Shown here: in pieces, positions 18,119 through 27,672 of the stretch
How the letters are laid out: every line of letters starts with the position of its first letter
How positions within the stretch are numbered: position 1 is the stretch's first letter
Source: Alphaproteobacteria bacterium
GTDB taxonomy: Bacteria; Pseudomonadota; Alphaproteobacteria; Rhodobacterales; Rhodobacteraceae
Reading direction: 5' to 3'
Length of the DNA: 64,000 nucleotides
Assembly (NCBI GenBank): GCA_030431825.1
Contig: JAUIIJ010000019.1
Location: 1-64,000 of the forward strand
The notes under the pieces: model-generated
Databases searched by the model: none
The model's input: the letters and a program-made list of their open reading frames with translations, nothing else
What the model was told of the DNA's origin: nothing
Translations under genes and position numbers: made by a program

Positions 18119-19759
18119 ATGAAAACCACGATCTATTCCGCCCGAAAAATCATCACCATGAACCCGAACCGGCCCGAAACAAGCCATGTCGCGGTGCGCG
18201 ACGGACGCATTCTGGGCACCGGAACGCTTGATGAGCTCGCCGGATGGGGACCCTACGACCTTGACGAACGCTTTGCCGACAAGGTGCTGATGCCGGGGCT
18301 GATCGAAGGGCACGCCCACAGCATGGAAGGTGCGCTCTGGAGTTTTACCTATGTCGGATGGTTCGACCGGATGGACCCCGATGGCAAGGTCTGGGACGGG
18401 GTGAAATCGGTTGACGATGTGGTTGCGCGGCTCAAGGAGGCCGAAGCCGCCCTGGGTGGCGAGGATGAACCCCTACTGGGATGGGGACTCGATCCGATAT
18501 ATATGGACAACGTGCGCATGACGCGCGCTGATCTCGACCGTGTATCGGAAACGCGACCGGTGGGCGTGATGCACGCGTCCGGGCATATCCTAAACGTCAA
18601 TACCAGGGGGCTGGAACTGGCGGGTCTGCTGAAGCCGGGCCAGAATCATCCGGGCATCCCGGTGGGCGATGACGGTTTGCCGACGGGGGAACTCAAGAGT
18701 CCGGAAGTCATGATGCCTGCGGGAAAACATGTGGGTCTGGACCGCTCGTTCCTGTCATCGGATCCAGGCGCCCTGCGCAATTATGCCCGTCTGTGCGTGC
18801 GATCGGGCGTCACGACCTCATCCGATCTGGGCCAGCAGCTGGACGACGATCTGCTCAAGATGTTTCTGGATGTGACCGGCGCCGAAGATTACCCGGTGTG
18901 CATGGTCGCCTTTCGGATCAACTTTGGCCTGTCGCCCAAGGAACTGGTGGATTACGCGGCCTCGTTGCGCGAGCAAAGCACCGACCGGCTTGAACTCGGT
19001 CGCATCAAGGTGATCGCCGACGGATCGATTCAGGGGTTCTCGGCCCGGATCCGCTGGCCGGGCTATTACAATGGCGCGGAAAACGGTCTCTGGTACATCG
19101 CGCCGGATCAGTTGGCCGAGATCTACGAACGCGCGCTTGCGGCAGGCGTGCAGGTTCACACGCATACGAATGGCGACGAGGCGACGCAACTGGCTATCGA
19201 AACGATGGAAACGGCGCTGCGCAAGGCGCCCGACGCCGACCACCGTTTCACCCTGCAACATTGCCAACTCGCTTCGGCGGCGCAATTCCGCAAGATGGCA
19301 AGGCTGGGGATGTGCGTGAACCTGTTTGCCAATCACCACTTCTTCTGGGGGGACGAGCACTATAACCTGACCGTCGGACCCGAGCGTGCACTGCGGATGA
19401 ACGCGTGCAATACCGCATTGTCGGAAGGGGTGCCCATGACAATCCATTCCGACGCGCCGGTCACCCCGCTCGGGCCGCTGTTCACCGCCTGGGCGGCTGT
19501 CAACCGGCGGACTGCATCGGGGCGGATACAGGGTGCGCATGAGTGCATATCGGTCGAGCAGGCATTGCACGCCATCACGATCGGCGCGGCGGTGACGATG
19601 AAAATGGACGATGTGATCGGTTCGATCGAGGTCGGAAAACGCGCGGATTTCGCGGTGCTGGAGGAGGACCCGACACAGGTGGCGCCCGAAGCGCTCAAGG
19701 ATATTTCCGTTTGGGGAACGGTCCAGGGCGGTCGCATCTTCGAAGCGGCAACCATATGA
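18119..19759 (+). CDS. Metal-dependent amidohydrolase, YtcJ-like
   Basis: The 546-residue enzyme has the amidohydrolase-superfamily TIM barrel of the YtcJ/Amidohydro_3 type. The metal-binding HAH is at residues 65-67 in the LIEGHAHSME block. Further barrel histidines lie in HTHTNGDE and TLQHCQLA, and the late aspartate in TIHSDAPVTP. The C-terminal part returns to the composite sandwich domain (IEVGKRADFAVLEEDP). It should hydrolyse an amide or related bond with bound metal, substrate unknown. Of two in-frame ATGs the one at 18119 has AGGA at good spacing and is preferred over 18095. The stop overlaps the CobW-like gene by 4 bp. Its divergent LysR neighbour is the likely regulator. Confidence 0.88.
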   Translation: MKTTIYSARKIITMNPNRPETSHVAVRDGRILGTGTLDELAGWGPYDLDERFADKVLMPGLIEGHAHSMEGALWSFTYVGWFDRMDPDGKVWDGVKSVDDVVARLKEAEAALGGEDEPLLGWGLDPIYMDNVRMTRADLDRVSETRPVGVMHASGHILNVNTRGLELAGLLKPGQNHPGIPVGDDGLPTGELKSPEVMMPAGKHVGLDRSFLSSDPGALRNYARLCVRSGVTTSSDLGQQLDDDLLKMFLDVTGAEDYPVCMVAFRINFGLSPKELVDYAASLREQSTDRLELGRIKVIADGSIQGFSARIRWPGYYNGAENGLWYIAPDQLAEIYERALAAGVQVHTHTNGDEATQLAIETMETALRKAPDADHRFTLQHCQLASAAQFRKMARLGMCVNLFANHHFFWGDEHYNLTVGPERALRMNACNTALSEGVPMTIHSDAPVTPLGPLFTAWAAVNRRTASGRIQGAHECISVEQALHAITIGAAVTMKMDDVIGSIEVGKRADFAVLEEDPTQVAPEALKDISVWGTVQGGRIFEAATI

Positions 19760-20667
19760 TGGATTTGCCGGTTTCGGTCATTGCCGGCTACCTGGGCGCG
19801 GGCAAGACGACGCTGGTCAATCATCTGCTCCGGCATAACGAAGGCCAACGGCTCGCGGTCCTGGTCAACGAATTCGGCGAGTTGCCGATTGACGCCGATC
19901 TGATCGAATCCGCGGATGACGGGCTGATTTCAATCGCGGGCGGGTGCGTGTGCTGCGCATTCGGCAGCGACCTGATCGGCGCGCTGACGGATATCCGGAA
20001 CATGTCGCCACGACCGGATCACGTGTTGATCGAGGCATCGGGCGTTGCCCTGCCGGCATCGATCGCGGCCAGCGTCCGGCTGATCGACGGTCTGCGGTCC
20101 GATGCGGTGCTGGTCCTGGCCGATGCCGAACAGATCCGCCGGAACGCCAGGAACACCTATCTGGCCGATACCATCGAGCGTCAGTTGTCCCAGGCGGATA
20201 TGCTGTTGCTGACCAAGGCCGACCTTGTTTCGAAACAACAACTCGATGAAGTACGCGACTGGCTGAAGGGCAATCATCCGGGCAAACGCATCCTTCCCGT
20301 GGTGTCGGGGCAAATCCCGATTTCCGCGGCACTGGGTGCCCTGCCCTTCCCCGCGCGCCAGCCATCGGCGGCGGACACCGCGCATAGCCGGTTCGAAAGT
20401 ATCGTGTTGAGACCGGACGGTATCGTCGATGCTGACGCGCTCGGGGTCGCTCTGGCCAATGATCCGGGTGTTGATCGGGCCAAGGGGTTTGTCGCGGGTG
20501 ATGAGGGTATGGTCCTGCTCCATGTTGTCGGCAACCGCCACAATACAGAGGCCGCGAGCGGGGATCACGAGGTTGGCGTGATTTGCATCGGCCTGAAAGA
20601 CCAGCTTGATCCGGCGCGAATCCGGGGCCTTCCCGACGCAGTTCGCGCCGGTCGTGCGGCGGAGTGA
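19756..20667 (+). CDS. CobW/P47K-family GTPase, putative metal chaperone
   Basis: This 303-residue protein belongs to the COG0523 CobW family. The P-loop GYLGAGKTT covers 11-19, the metal-binding CxCC motif (Cys64, Cys66, Cys67) is in GGCVCC, the GTPase guanine-specificity motif is LTKADL, and a short CobW C-terminal domain follows from about 215. These GTPases insert or deliver metals such as zinc. The ATGATG start overlaps the amidohydrolase stop by 4 bp, so the two proteins are made together; the natural inference is that it metallates the amidohydrolase. No histidine-rich metal tail is present. Confidence 0.88.
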   Translation: MMDLPVSVIAGYLGAGKTTLVNHLLRHNEGQRLAVLVNEFGELPIDADLIESADDGLISIAGGCVCCAFGSDLIGALTDIRNMSPRPDHVLIEASGVALPASIAASVRLIDGLRSDAVLVLADAEQIRRNARNTYLADTIERQLSQADMLLLTKADLVSKQQLDEVRDWLKGNHPGKRILPVVSGQIPISAALGALPFPARQPSAADTAHSRFESIVLRPDGIVDADALGVALANDPGVDRAKGFVAGDEGMVLLHVVGNRHNTEAASGDHEVGVICIGLKDQLDPARIRGLPDAVRAGRAAE

Positions 20668-20707
20668 ACCCTGCCTCTGACCGGGCGACCGGAACGGCGG
20701 CGGCAGC

Positions 20708-20741
20708 CTGTCACGGATTTGTCAAACCACGGGGCTAGACC
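20708..20741 (+). promoter_or_regulatory. Pho box and -10 region of the plcP-btaA-btaB operon
   Basis: CTGTCAC-GGAT-TTGTCAA (20708-20725) matches the two 11-bp direct repeats of a PhoB site (consensus CTGTCAT, 4 bp, CTGTCAC). A TAGACC hexamer follows after exactly 10 bp (20736-20741), the spacing expected when PhoB replaces a -35 element. It lies 33 bp upstream of plcP. Confidence 0.75.
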
Positions 20742-20773
20742 TGTGTCAACACGGGCAAACTCGGGCAGGCACG

Positions 20774-21574
20774 TTGAAATACCGGACCATATTTCTCTCC
20801 GACATCCATCTCGGCACGCCGGGATGCCAGGCTGATCTGTTGCTGGATTTTCTCAACGGGCATGACGCGGACAGCTATTATCTCGTGGGCGATATCGTCG
20901 ATGCCTGGCGCATTCGCCGCAAGGGATTTCTGTGGCCGCAGGCCCACAACGATGTTGTCCAGGCGATCCTTGCGAAGGCGCAGAAAGGTGCGCAGATTTT
21001 CCTGATTCCCGGCAATCACGACGAATTTCTGCGTTCATATCCGGGGACGCATTTCGGAGGTATCGAGGTCCTGCGCACCGCCGATTTCACGTCGCATGAC
21101 GGCAAACGCTATCTCGTGACCCACGGCGATCAATTTGACGCGGTCGTGACCAATGCCAGATGGCTCGCCCATCTCGGGGACCGGGCCTATGAATTCATGC
21201 TCTGGCTGAACACATGGGTCAACCGCGTGCGGCATGTCTGGGGCGGCCAGTACTGGTCGCTGTCGAAATGGGCCAAGCACCAGGTGAAACAGGCGGTCAA
21301 CTTCATCAGCGAATACGAGAATGTCCTGTCGGCGGAAGCCCGGCGCGGCGGCTATGACGGGGTGATCTGTGGCCATATCCACAGCGCGGCGATCCGCGAA
21401 ATCAACGGGATCAGCTATGTGAATACCGGCGACTGGGTGGAAAGCTGTACGGCGGTTGCCGAACGGGATGACGGCCGCCTGGTGTTGCTCGACTGGGAGC
21501 GTTCGACCCGCGAAAGGCGCCACAGGTTGCGACGGATCCGGCGTGCCAGAACCAAGACGCTCGAAAAAGTATAA
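20774..21574 (+). CDS. plcP: PlcP-type phospholipase C, phosphate-starvation lipid remodelling
   Basis: The 266-residue calcineurin-like phosphoesterase has all dinuclear-metal motifs: DIH (10-12), GD (39-40), GNHDE (80-84), THGD (116-119) and GHIH (200-203). The family is close to UDP-diacylglucosamine hydrolase LpxH, and automated naming often calls it that. Here the next two genes are btaA and btaB and a Pho box precedes it, the known context of PlcP, which removes phosphocholine- or phosphoethanolamine-type headgroups from phospholipids to leave diacylglycerol. No ATG is available at the conserved N-terminus; the start is a TTG at 20774 with a GGCAGG element ahead. It lies 12 bp from btaA. 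Confidence 0.85.
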   Translation: MKYRTIFLSDIHLGTPGCQADLLLDFLNGHDADSYYLVGDIVDAWRIRRKGFLWPQAHNDVVQAILAKAQKGAQIFLIPGNHDEFLRSYPGTHFGGIEVLRTADFTSHDGKRYLVTHGDQFDAVVTNARWLAHLGDRAYEFMLWLNTWVNRVRHVWGGQYWSLSKWAKHQVKQAVNFISEYENVLSAEARRGGYDGVICGHIHSAAIREINGISYVNTGDWVESCTAVAERDDGRLVLLDWERSTRERRHRLRRIRRARTKTLEKV

Positions 21575-21586
21575 GGGGCCCGAACC

Positions 21587-22804
21587 ATGAGTCAGTCCGC
21601 ACAGGTCCAATTGGATGCCGCCATCCTGCAGAACGGCGATACCGCAACGGGATGGCTCGAACGCCTCTTTTCGCGGCTGTTTCTTGGCCTGGTCTATCCG
21701 CAGATCTGGGAAGACCCGGTCGTCGACATGGATGCGCTCGAAATTGCGCCGGACGACAACCTCGTTTGCATCGCATCCGGAAGCTGCAATCTCTTGTGCT
21801 ATCTGACGGCTGGCCCGGCATCGGTCACGGCGGTCGATCTGTCGCCGGCTCATGTCGCCCTTGGCCGTCTGAAGCTCGCGGCGGCCCGCAGCCTGCCCGA
21901 CCATGCCGCATTCTACCAGTTCTTCGGACGCGGGGACATGGCCAGCAACATGACCCTTTACGACAGCTATATCCGTCCTTTCCTCGATCCTGAAACACGG
22001 GCGTTCTGGGATGGGCGGTGCATGTTCAGCCGCCGGATTTCGGTATTCCGGTCGGGCTTCTACCGGCATGGGGCGCTTGGCCGCTTTCTCGGGGCGGTGC
22101 ATCTTGTCGCGCGGCTGGGGCGGGTCGAATTCTCGCCTCTGCTGACCGCCCGATCCCTCTCTGAACAGCGGGCCTTTTTCGAGTCGAGGGTGGCACCGCT
22201 GTTCGATATGTGGCTGGTCAGAAAGCTGGCGGGATGTCGCGCCGCCCTGTTCGGCCTTGGAATACCGCCGGCGCAATACGACAAACTGGCCGCCGATGGG
22301 GACGGTGACGTTTTGCCCGTGCTGCGCGAGAGGGTACGCAAGCTGATGTGCGCCTTCCCGATCCGCGACAACTATTTCGCGTGGCAGGCCTTTGCACGCA
22401 GTTACGACCCCGCGCCAGACGCGGCTTTGCCGCCCTATTTGCAGGAATGCAACTATCTGGCCCTGCGCGACCATGCCAGCCGGGGGCGTATCGTGAACCG
22501 GTCGCTGACCGATCAACTCGCGCTGGAACCGGACGGTTCGAAACAGGGCTATGTGTTGCTGGATGCGCAGGACTGGATGAACGATGGACAGCTCAACGCG
22601 CTGTGGCGCGAAATCACGCGCACGGCCACACCGGGCGCGCGTGTCATCTTTCGCACCGGCGGCCGCGACGACATTCTGCCGGGCCGGGTCGCGCCAGACA
22701 TTCTTGAGCGCTGGCACTATGATCCGGAGCGGTCGGCGCATGGCACCGAGCGTGACCGCTCGGCGATCTACGGCGCCTTTCACCTCTACCGGTTTGCGGG
22801 GTAA
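21587..22804 (+). CDS. btaA: BtaA, diacylglycerol 3-amino-3-carboxypropyltransferase
   Basis: The 405-residue protein is a DUF3419/BtaA family member. It transfers the 3-amino-3-carboxypropyl group of S-adenosylmethionine to diacylglycerol, the first step of betaine-lipid (DGTS) synthesis. Visible blocks are VYPQIWEDPVVDMDAL (37-51), the S-adenosylmethionine-type segment CIASGSCNLL (61-70) and the C-terminal DAQDWM and RTGGRD. An AAGGGG element precedes the ATG. It takes the diacylglycerol released by PlcP, encoded 12 bp upstream, and passes the product to BtaB, encoded 5 bp downstream. Length is normal for bacterial BtaA. Confidence 0.92.
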   Translation: MSQSAQVQLDAAILQNGDTATGWLERLFSRLFLGLVYPQIWEDPVVDMDALEIAPDDNLVCIASGSCNLLCYLTAGPASVTAVDLSPAHVALGRLKLAAARSLPDHAAFYQFFGRGDMASNMTLYDSYIRPFLDPETRAFWDGRCMFSRRISVFRSGFYRHGALGRFLGAVHLVARLGRVEFSPLLTARSLSEQRAFFESRVAPLFDMWLVRKLAGCRAALFGLGIPPAQYDKLAADGDGDVLPVLRERVRKLMCAFPIRDNYFAWQAFARSYDPAPDAALPPYLQECNYLALRDHASRGRIVNRSLTDQLALEPDGSKQGYVLLDAQDWMNDGQLNALWREITRTATPGARVIFRTGGRDDILPGRVAPDILERWHYDPERSAHGTERDRSAIYGAFHLYRFAG

Positions 22805-22809
22805 CCGAC

Positions 22810-23457
22810 ATGCTCGATTTCACCACGACATCCCATGCGGAACTGATGGACCGCACCTATCGTCACCAGCGACTGTTCTATGACCTGACCCGGAAATACT
22901 ATCTCCTGGGGCGTGACAGGTTGATCGCCGGGCTTGATCCGAAACCCGGCGCGCATGTTCTCGAGATTGCCTGCGGCACCGGCAGAAACCTGCAGGTTGC
23001 GATCCGCAGGTATCCGGATACTGCTTTCTATGGCCTTGATATTTCGTCGGAAATGCTCACCACGGCACGTGCCAATCTCAGGCAGAGCGCCAATCTGGCT
23101 CAGGCAGACGCCTGCACCTTCGAGGGGGCGCATCTGTTCCGGCGGGCAAAGTTCGACCGCATTTTCATCTCTTATGGCATTTCGATGATCCCCGACTGGC
23201 ACATCGCCCTGGCCACCGCCAGCGCGCATCTTGCCCCCGGCGGTGAGTTGCACGTGGTGGACTTTCACGACCAGAACGGCCTGCCGAAATGGTTCAGGTC
23301 CGCGCTCTATCGATGGCTCGAAAGGTTCCACGTGACCCCGAGGAGCGATCTGAAATCCACGCTTGACAGGCTCGCTTCGGGCATCGGGGGCACGACGCGG
23401 TTTCAGGATCTCTACCGGGGTTATGCACAATACGCCGTGCTGCGCAGGCCACGCTGA
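22810..23457 (+). CDS. btaB: BtaB, betaine-lipid N-methyltransferase
   Basis: The 215-residue class I methyltransferase has the S-adenosylmethionine-binding motif EIACGTGRN (52-60). It follows btaA by 5 bp. BtaB methylates the amino group of diacylglyceryl-homoserine three times to give the betaine lipid DGTS, completing replacement of phospholipids under phosphorus limitation. Blocks such as YHLTRKYYLLGRD-like FYDLTRKYYLLGRD (23-36) fit the family. It ends the operon; the next gene is convergent, 49 bp away, with only a weak 6-bp hairpin between them. Confidence 0.9.
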   Translation: MLDFTTTSHAELMDRTYRHQRLFYDLTRKYYLLGRDRLIAGLDPKPGAHVLEIACGTGRNLQVAIRRYPDTAFYGLDISSEMLTTARANLRQSANLAQADACTFEGAHLFRRAKFDRIFISYGISMIPDWHIALATASAHLAPGGELHVVDFHDQNGLPKWFRSALYRWLERFHVTPRSDLKSTLDRLASGIGGTTRFQDLYRGYAQYAVLRRPR

Positions 23458-23506
23458 GGGCTGCCGCGCCTGACAGGCGGTCTCTCGTCATCCGACACCG
23501 TCGATG

Positions 23507-24442
23507 TCAGAACCCGACCTCTGCGCCGCCTTTAAGCGCCAGGGTTTCGCGGGCTTCGTCGGGGGTGGCCACGTCGAGACTCAGCCCCTCGAGAATATGG
23601 CGCAGCTTGCGGACCTGGTCGGCATTGCTTTCGGCGCGCTGGCCGGGCGAGATCCAGAGAGAGTCTTCCAGCCCGACCCGAACATTGCCCCCCTGCGCGG
23701 CTGCCTGGGCGGCCACGTTCATCTGGTTGCGGCCCGCGCCGAGAACCGACCACACATACGCATCGCCGAACAGGCGATCGGCGGTGCGTTTCATGTGCAT
23801 CACGTCCTCAGGATGCGCGCCGATGCCCCCCAGCAATCCGAACACCGTCTGAACGAGGAACGGACCCTCGACGAGGCCGCGATCAACGAAATGGGCGAGG
23901 TTGTAGAGGTGGCTGGTGTCATAGCACTCGAATTCGAACCGCGTGCCATTGTCATGCCCGGTCCGCAGGATGTGTTCGATGTCGCTGAACGTGTTCTTGA
24001 ACACCAGATCGCGGCTGTTCTCCAGATGCTCGCGTTCCCAGTCGTGCTGGAACTCCTTGAACCGGTCGAGCATCGGATAGAGTCCGAAGTTCATCGAGCC
24101 CATGTTGAGCGATGCAACCTCGGGCCTGAGTTCGGCCGCGGGGCGCATGCGTTCGGCCACGCTCATGTGAGGGCTGCCCCCGGTGGTCAGGTTGAGGACC
24201 GCCGAGGTCGCCTGTTTGATCTGCGGCAGAAAGGCACGAAAGGCATCGGGGTCCTGCGTCGGACGGCCATTGCCCGGATCGCGGGCATGCAGATGCAGGA
24301 TCGTCGCCCCCGCCTCGGCGGCTGCGACAGAGTCGGCGATGATCTCTTCGGGTGTTACCGGCAGGTGAGGCGACATTGACGGTGTGTGGATCGCGCCGGT
24401 CACGGCGCAGCTGATGATGACTTTCCGACTTGATTTTGCCAT
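23507..24442 (-). CDS. Beta-keto acid cleavage enzyme (BKACE, DUF849)
   Basis: The 311-residue protein belongs to the BKACE family, zinc TIM-barrel enzymes that cleave a beta-keto acid with acetyl-CoA into a CoA ester and acetoacetate. The zinc-binding HLH with the following ARDP (His50, His52, Arg54, Asp55) is visible, as are NLTTGGSP and the C-terminal GLEDSLW block. Family substrates include 3-keto-5-aminohexanoate, dehydrocarnitine and several others, and the sequence alone does not tell which. The ATG at 24442 has an AGGA element close upstream. It follows an SDR gene on the same strand; the two may oxidise a beta-hydroxy acid and then cleave the keto product. Confidence 0.88.
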   Translation of the reverse strand: MAKSSRKVIISCAVTGAIHTPSMSPHLPVTPEEIIADSVAAAEAGATILHLHARDPGNGRPTQDPDAFRAFLPQIKQATSAVLNLTTGGSPHMSVAERMRPAAELRPEVASLNMGSMNFGLYPMLDRFKEFQHDWEREHLENSRDLVFKNTFSDIEHILRTGHDNGTRFEFECYDTSHLYNLAHFVDRGLVEGPFLVQTVFGLLGGIGAHPEDVMHMKRTADRLFGDAYVWSVLGAGRNQMNVAAQAAAQGGNVRVGLEDSLWISPGQRAESNADQVRKLRHILEGLSLDVATPDEARETLALKGGAEVGF

Positions 24443-24568
24443 TTCCTGTCCTCTGGATGTCTTGTGTCGTTTCGGTGCGCGTTGACGCACCGGTATTTCG
24501 TCAAGATGGCGCACCGGTGCTTTTGCCCCGCGCCTTGCGCACAACTCCGATCAACCCCCGGCCGATGA

Positions 24569-25348
24569 TCACAAAGCCTCGACATTTCCGCAAACGCTCA
24601 GCGCCTGACCCGAGATGTTGCCACCACCGGGGGCGCAGAGAAACAGGCAGGTTGCCGCGATATCTTCCGGCCCGACCATGCGGCGCAGCGACACCTTTGC
24701 CAGGTTCTGTTCCTTCATCTCGTCAAACGAAATGCCAAGCTCTTTTGCCCGGGCCGAAATCACCCGATCGATCCGCGGCCCCCTGACGATGCCGGGCAGG
24801 ATCGCGTTCGCGCGCACGCCCTGCGGGCCCAGCTCGGACGCCAGACTCTTGACGAGGCCGATGATACCCCATTTCGCTGCGGAATACGGGGTGCGATACG
24901 CAAATCCGTGTCGTCCGGCGACCGAGGACATGGCAATGAACGCCCCCTTGTTCTCGATCAGATGGGGCGCGCCGAACCGCGCCGCCAGATAGGCGCTGCG
25001 CAGGTTGACATCCAGTGTTCCGTCCCACTCGCGGGCCGAGATGTCCGCCACCGTGGCCGTCGGCCCCGCCACCCCGGCATTGGCAACCACCACGTCGATC
25101 CCGCCCATCGCCTCGCGCGCGTCATCGAACAGACGCCGTGTATCATCTTCGTCACCGGCATCCGCAATGCTGCCCGTGACAGCACCGCCGACAGCAGCGT
25201 TCACAGCGTCCGGATTGACGTCGGAAATGTGAACCCTGGCTTCGGCCTCGACAAACCCGGCCGTGATTTTCTCGCCGATGCCGCCGGCCCCGGCCGTCAC
25301 CAGCACCCGCAGGCCCTTTGGCGGAATGAGCGATTGAAGAATGGACAT
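24569..25348 (-). CDS. Short-chain dehydrogenase/reductase
   Basis: This 259-residue Rossmann-fold oxidoreductase has a nucleotide-binding TAGAGGIG (18-25, TAG in place of the usual TGG), the NAG motif VVANAGV, and the catalytic serine and YxxxK in SSVAGRHG and YSAAKWG. The C-terminal GNISGQALSVCGN block is typical. It likely oxidises or reduces a secondary alcohol/ketone with NAD(P). It is transcribed leftward ahead of the BKACE gene (gap 126 bp), and divergently from an ABC importer operon. A beta-hydroxy acid dehydrogenase feeding the BKACE is a reasonable inference, not a demonstrated one. Confidence 0.88.
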   Translation of the reverse strand: MSILQSLIPPKGLRVLVTAGAGGIGEKITAGFVEAEARVHISDVNPDAVNAAVGGAVTGSIADAGDEDDTRRLFDDAREAMGGIDVVVANAGVAGPTATVADISAREWDGTLDVNLRSAYLAARFGAPHLIENKGAFIAMSSVAGRHGFAYRTPYSAAKWGIIGLVKSLASELGPQGVRANAILPGIVRGPRIDRVISARAKELGISFDEMKEQNLAKVSLRRMVGPEDIAATCLFLCAPGGGNISGQALSVCGNVEAL

Positions 25349-25515
25349 GTCACGTGTCTCCTGTCGGACTTGTATGGACCAGAGCGCCCCGGATCATCCA
25401 GTTTGATCTGATCGTTTCTGGCTTTCGTCGCTTGCATGCAATTCACGCAAAAGCGCGATCGGCTGGCGAAATTTACGGCAATTTTTCAGTAACATACACC
25501 CTCCGTTGAAAACTG

Positions 25516-25550
25516 TTGACAGAAAAAGCGAACCATTTTCTAATTGGTTC
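25516..25550 (+). promoter_or_regulatory. Sigma70 promoter with overlapping operator for the second importer operon
   Basis: TTGACA (25516-25521) and TCTAAT (25539-25544) are separated by 17 bp, a near-consensus promoter. An inverted repeat GAACCA-N9-TGGTTC (25530-25550) covers the -10 element, the place for a repressor. GAGGAGG follows at the ribosome-binding position. The GntR regulator at the operon end is the obvious candidate to bind it. Confidence 0.65.
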
Positions 25551-25573
25551 ACGCTTGAGGAGGTTCGAATCGG

Positions 25574-26577
<1,004 letters not shown>

Positions 26578-26581
<4 letters not shown>

Positions 26582-27672
26582 CCGATACGATCCTGCAAGC
26601 GCGCAACCTGGTCAAACATTTCAAGGCCAACGCCGGTTTCCTGCGTCCGGGCGACACGGTGCATGCGGTCGATGGGGTATCGCTCGACATTCGCCGGGGC
26701 GAGACCTTTGCCATCGTCGGCGAATCCGGCTGTGGCAAATCAACGTTGGCCCGGTTGCTGATGCGCCTGCTGATCCCCACCGCGGGCGAGGTGGAATTTG
26801 ACGGCAGCCCGATCAGCGATATCAAGGGCGCCGACCTGCGCCAGCTGCGGCGCGACCTGCAATTCATCTTTCAGGATCCGTTTTCATCGCTGAACCCGCG
26901 CCTCACCGTGGGCAAGCTGATCGCCGAGCCGCTGGAGCTGCATGTGCCGGATCTGACAGCGGCCCAGCGACAGGAGCGCGTGGCGGATATCCTGTCCAAG
27001 GTCGGGCTGATGCCGGAACACGCGGACCGGTATCCGCACGAGTTCTCCGGCGGCCAGCGTCAGCGCATCGGCATTGCCCGCGCGCTGGCTTCGGGGCCCA
27101 GGGTGATCATCGGTGACGAACCGGTTTCGGCGCTCGACGTGTCGGTGCAGGCGCAGGTGATCAACCTGCTGGGGGATCTGGGGCGAGACCTGGATCTGAC
27201 GCTGGTCATCATTGCCCATGATCTTGCCGTGATCCGCCACATGAGCGACCGCGTTGCGGTGATGTATCTGGGTCAGATCGTCGAGACCGGTCCGACCGAC
27301 GCCGTTTACGAGACCGCCCGGCACCCGTATACCCGGCTGTTGCTGGATTCGATCCCGGTGGCGGAACATGGGGCGACGCGCACGGCAAAACCCATTGCCG
27401 GCGAAACACCCAGCCCGCTGAACCCGCCGACTGGCTGCCGGTTCCATCCCCGTTGCCCCCATGCGCAGGACCTTTGCAAGACCGAGACACCGGTTCTGAG
27501 CGACGATGCGCATGGTGTGGCCTGCCATTTCTGGCGCGAGATTGCCGAAACCCCGGCCCGCGCCGCCCCCAAACCCCGCAGCCGCGGGGCTCAAACGCGG
27601 TTCGATCTGTACCGCGCCGCCTCGGAAGGCGAAACGATCGTCACAAGAAACCAACAGGGAAACTCCGAATGA
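26578..27672 (+). CDS. Peptide-type ABC transporter ATP-binding protein (DppF-like)
   Basis: The 364-residue ATPase starts in a 4-bp ATGA overlap with the preceding ATPase gene. It has Walker [13 protein letters not shown]-loop FQDPFSSLNP, signature FSGGQRQR, Walker B VIIGDEPVSALD and the Opp/Dpp motif GCRFHPRCP. An unusual basic, proline-rich C-terminal tail of about 45 residues (ETPARAAPKPRSRGAQ and beyond) extends past the normal domain end. The stop overlaps the binding-protein start by 4 bp. Confidence 0.92.

Noticed and set aside
23468-23480. CGCCTG-A-CAGGCG palindrome between btaB and the BKACE gene, considered as a terminator
   Set aside because: The loop is a single base and there is no T-run, so a stable terminator hairpin is unlikely.
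25431-25442. TTGCATGCAA palindrome upstream of the SDR gene
   Set aside because: It is short and self-complementary by base composition, with no second copy and no link to the better operator at 25530-25550.
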